From NCBI GenBank assembly GCA_016928495.1, contig JAFGKQ010000304.1:1-6368 (forward strand): a stretch of DNA of 6,368 nucleotides, in the 5' to 3' direction. Under the pieces are notes generated by a model. That model had not been told where the DNA came from and did no database searches. It saw only the letters and a program-made list of their open reading frames with translations. Numbering within the stretch: position 1 is the stretch's first letter; every line of letters begins with the position of its first letter. Source of the DNA: Candidatus Fermentibacterales bacterium (lineage in GTDB: Bacteria > Fermentibacterota > Fermentibacteria > Fermentibacterales > JAFGKQ01). The position numbers and the translations under genes were made by a program. Positions 6,300-6,368 of this stretch are shown in pieces.

Positions 6300-6329
6300 C
6301 ATAGCCACGATCGGCATACCCCTGACGGC

Positions 6330-6336
6330 GGAAGGA
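6330..6336 (+). promoter_or_regulatory. Shine-Dalgarno for the gene starting at 6339
   Basis: GGAAGGA precedes ATG at 6339. Spacing is 2 nt from the end of the run, or 4 nt from GGAAG. It is one of the strongest Shine-Dalgarno-like runs in the window and supports a true start here. Confidence 0.5.
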
Positions 6337-6338
6337 CG

Positions 6339-6368
6339 ATGAGCAGAACAATCAGTATCGCGCTGCTC
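6339..6368 (+). CDS. Start of an unidentified gene, possibly exported (3' truncated by window)
   Basis: Only ten codons are visible, reading MSRTISIALL, in a frame open to the window edge. An early arginine followed by a hydrophobic stretch is what a signal peptide or N-terminal membrane anchor looks like, but ten residues cannot prove it. The case for a real gene rests on the ATG, the GGAAGGA just upstream, and a plausible promoter at 6271-6299. It may be a separate transcription unit from the recN-to-ABC run, because 155 nt separate it from the ABC gene. The codons used (AGA, ACA, AGT) are less GC-rich than those of the upstream genes. No function can be assigned. Confidence 0.45.
   Translation, partial: MSRTISIALL

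Noticed and set aside
5500-6351. 283-codon minus-strand frame across the ABC gene and the 3' intergenic region
   Set aside because: Composition is typical of an antisense shadow and it shows no family motif, whereas the plus strand has a complete ABC ATPase.
1-6368. CRISPR arrays, tRNA or rRNA genes, insertion sequences, prophage or defence genes
   Set aside because: No regularly spaced repeats, tRNA-like folds, transposase motifs or defence-family motifs were seen; nearly all the sequence is accounted for by housekeeping genes.

Overview
The window is a GC-rich (roughly two-thirds G+C by eye), almost gap-free run of plus-strand bacterial genes. In order they are: the 3' end of recN (DNA repair SMC-like ATPase), a PgsA-like CDP-alcohol phosphatidyltransferase, a full-length smc, ftsY (SRP receptor GTPase), and an ABC-2/EcsA-type transporter ATPase. 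After a short intergenic stretch, the first ten codons of another plus-strand gene appear at the right edge. All five main genes are recognised from intact family motifs, and no frameshifts or broken genes are seen.

Organism: the genes are housekeeping bacterial genes. The SMC head carries two local features that I remember from the Bacteroidota/Chlorobi side of the bacterial tree (the FCB superphylum). One is a Q-loop of the type E-x-K-M-V-E in place of the usual E-Q-G-M-V. The other is an L-R-x-E-R-M-E-D-V-I-F segment. With the high GC and heavy AGG/AGA arginine use, this suggests a GC-rich, perhaps uncultured, relative of that group. This is an inference from memory of the families, not a measured placement.

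Layout: recN (1-399, truncated on the left) is followed after 20 nt, or with a 4-nt overlap if a CTG start is used, by pgsA (420-986). smc (977-4450) starts with TTG inside the end of pgsA, a 10-nt overlap. A 63-nt junction filled with short inverted repeats leads to ftsY (4514-5434, GTG start). The ABC ATPase (5431-6183) overlaps the ftsY stop as CTGA and appears to start at CTG. From 6184 to 6338 there is no convincing plus-strand gene, but there is a plausible sigma70-like promoter. An ATG with a strong Shine-Dalgarno at 6339 opens the next gene, whose visible start looks like a signal peptide.

How the genes fit together: tight spacing and overlaps suggest one transcription unit. Its products serve DNA break repair (RecN), chromosome condensation and segregation (SMC), phospholipid synthesis (PgsA-like) and membrane-protein targeting (FtsY), followed by an ABC ATPase whose membrane partner is not in the window. 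I do not see a new defence or mobile system here. The points worth a second look are the non-canonical start codons with repeated ribosome-binding context, the altered SMC Q-loop and hinge, and the structured smc-ftsY junction.
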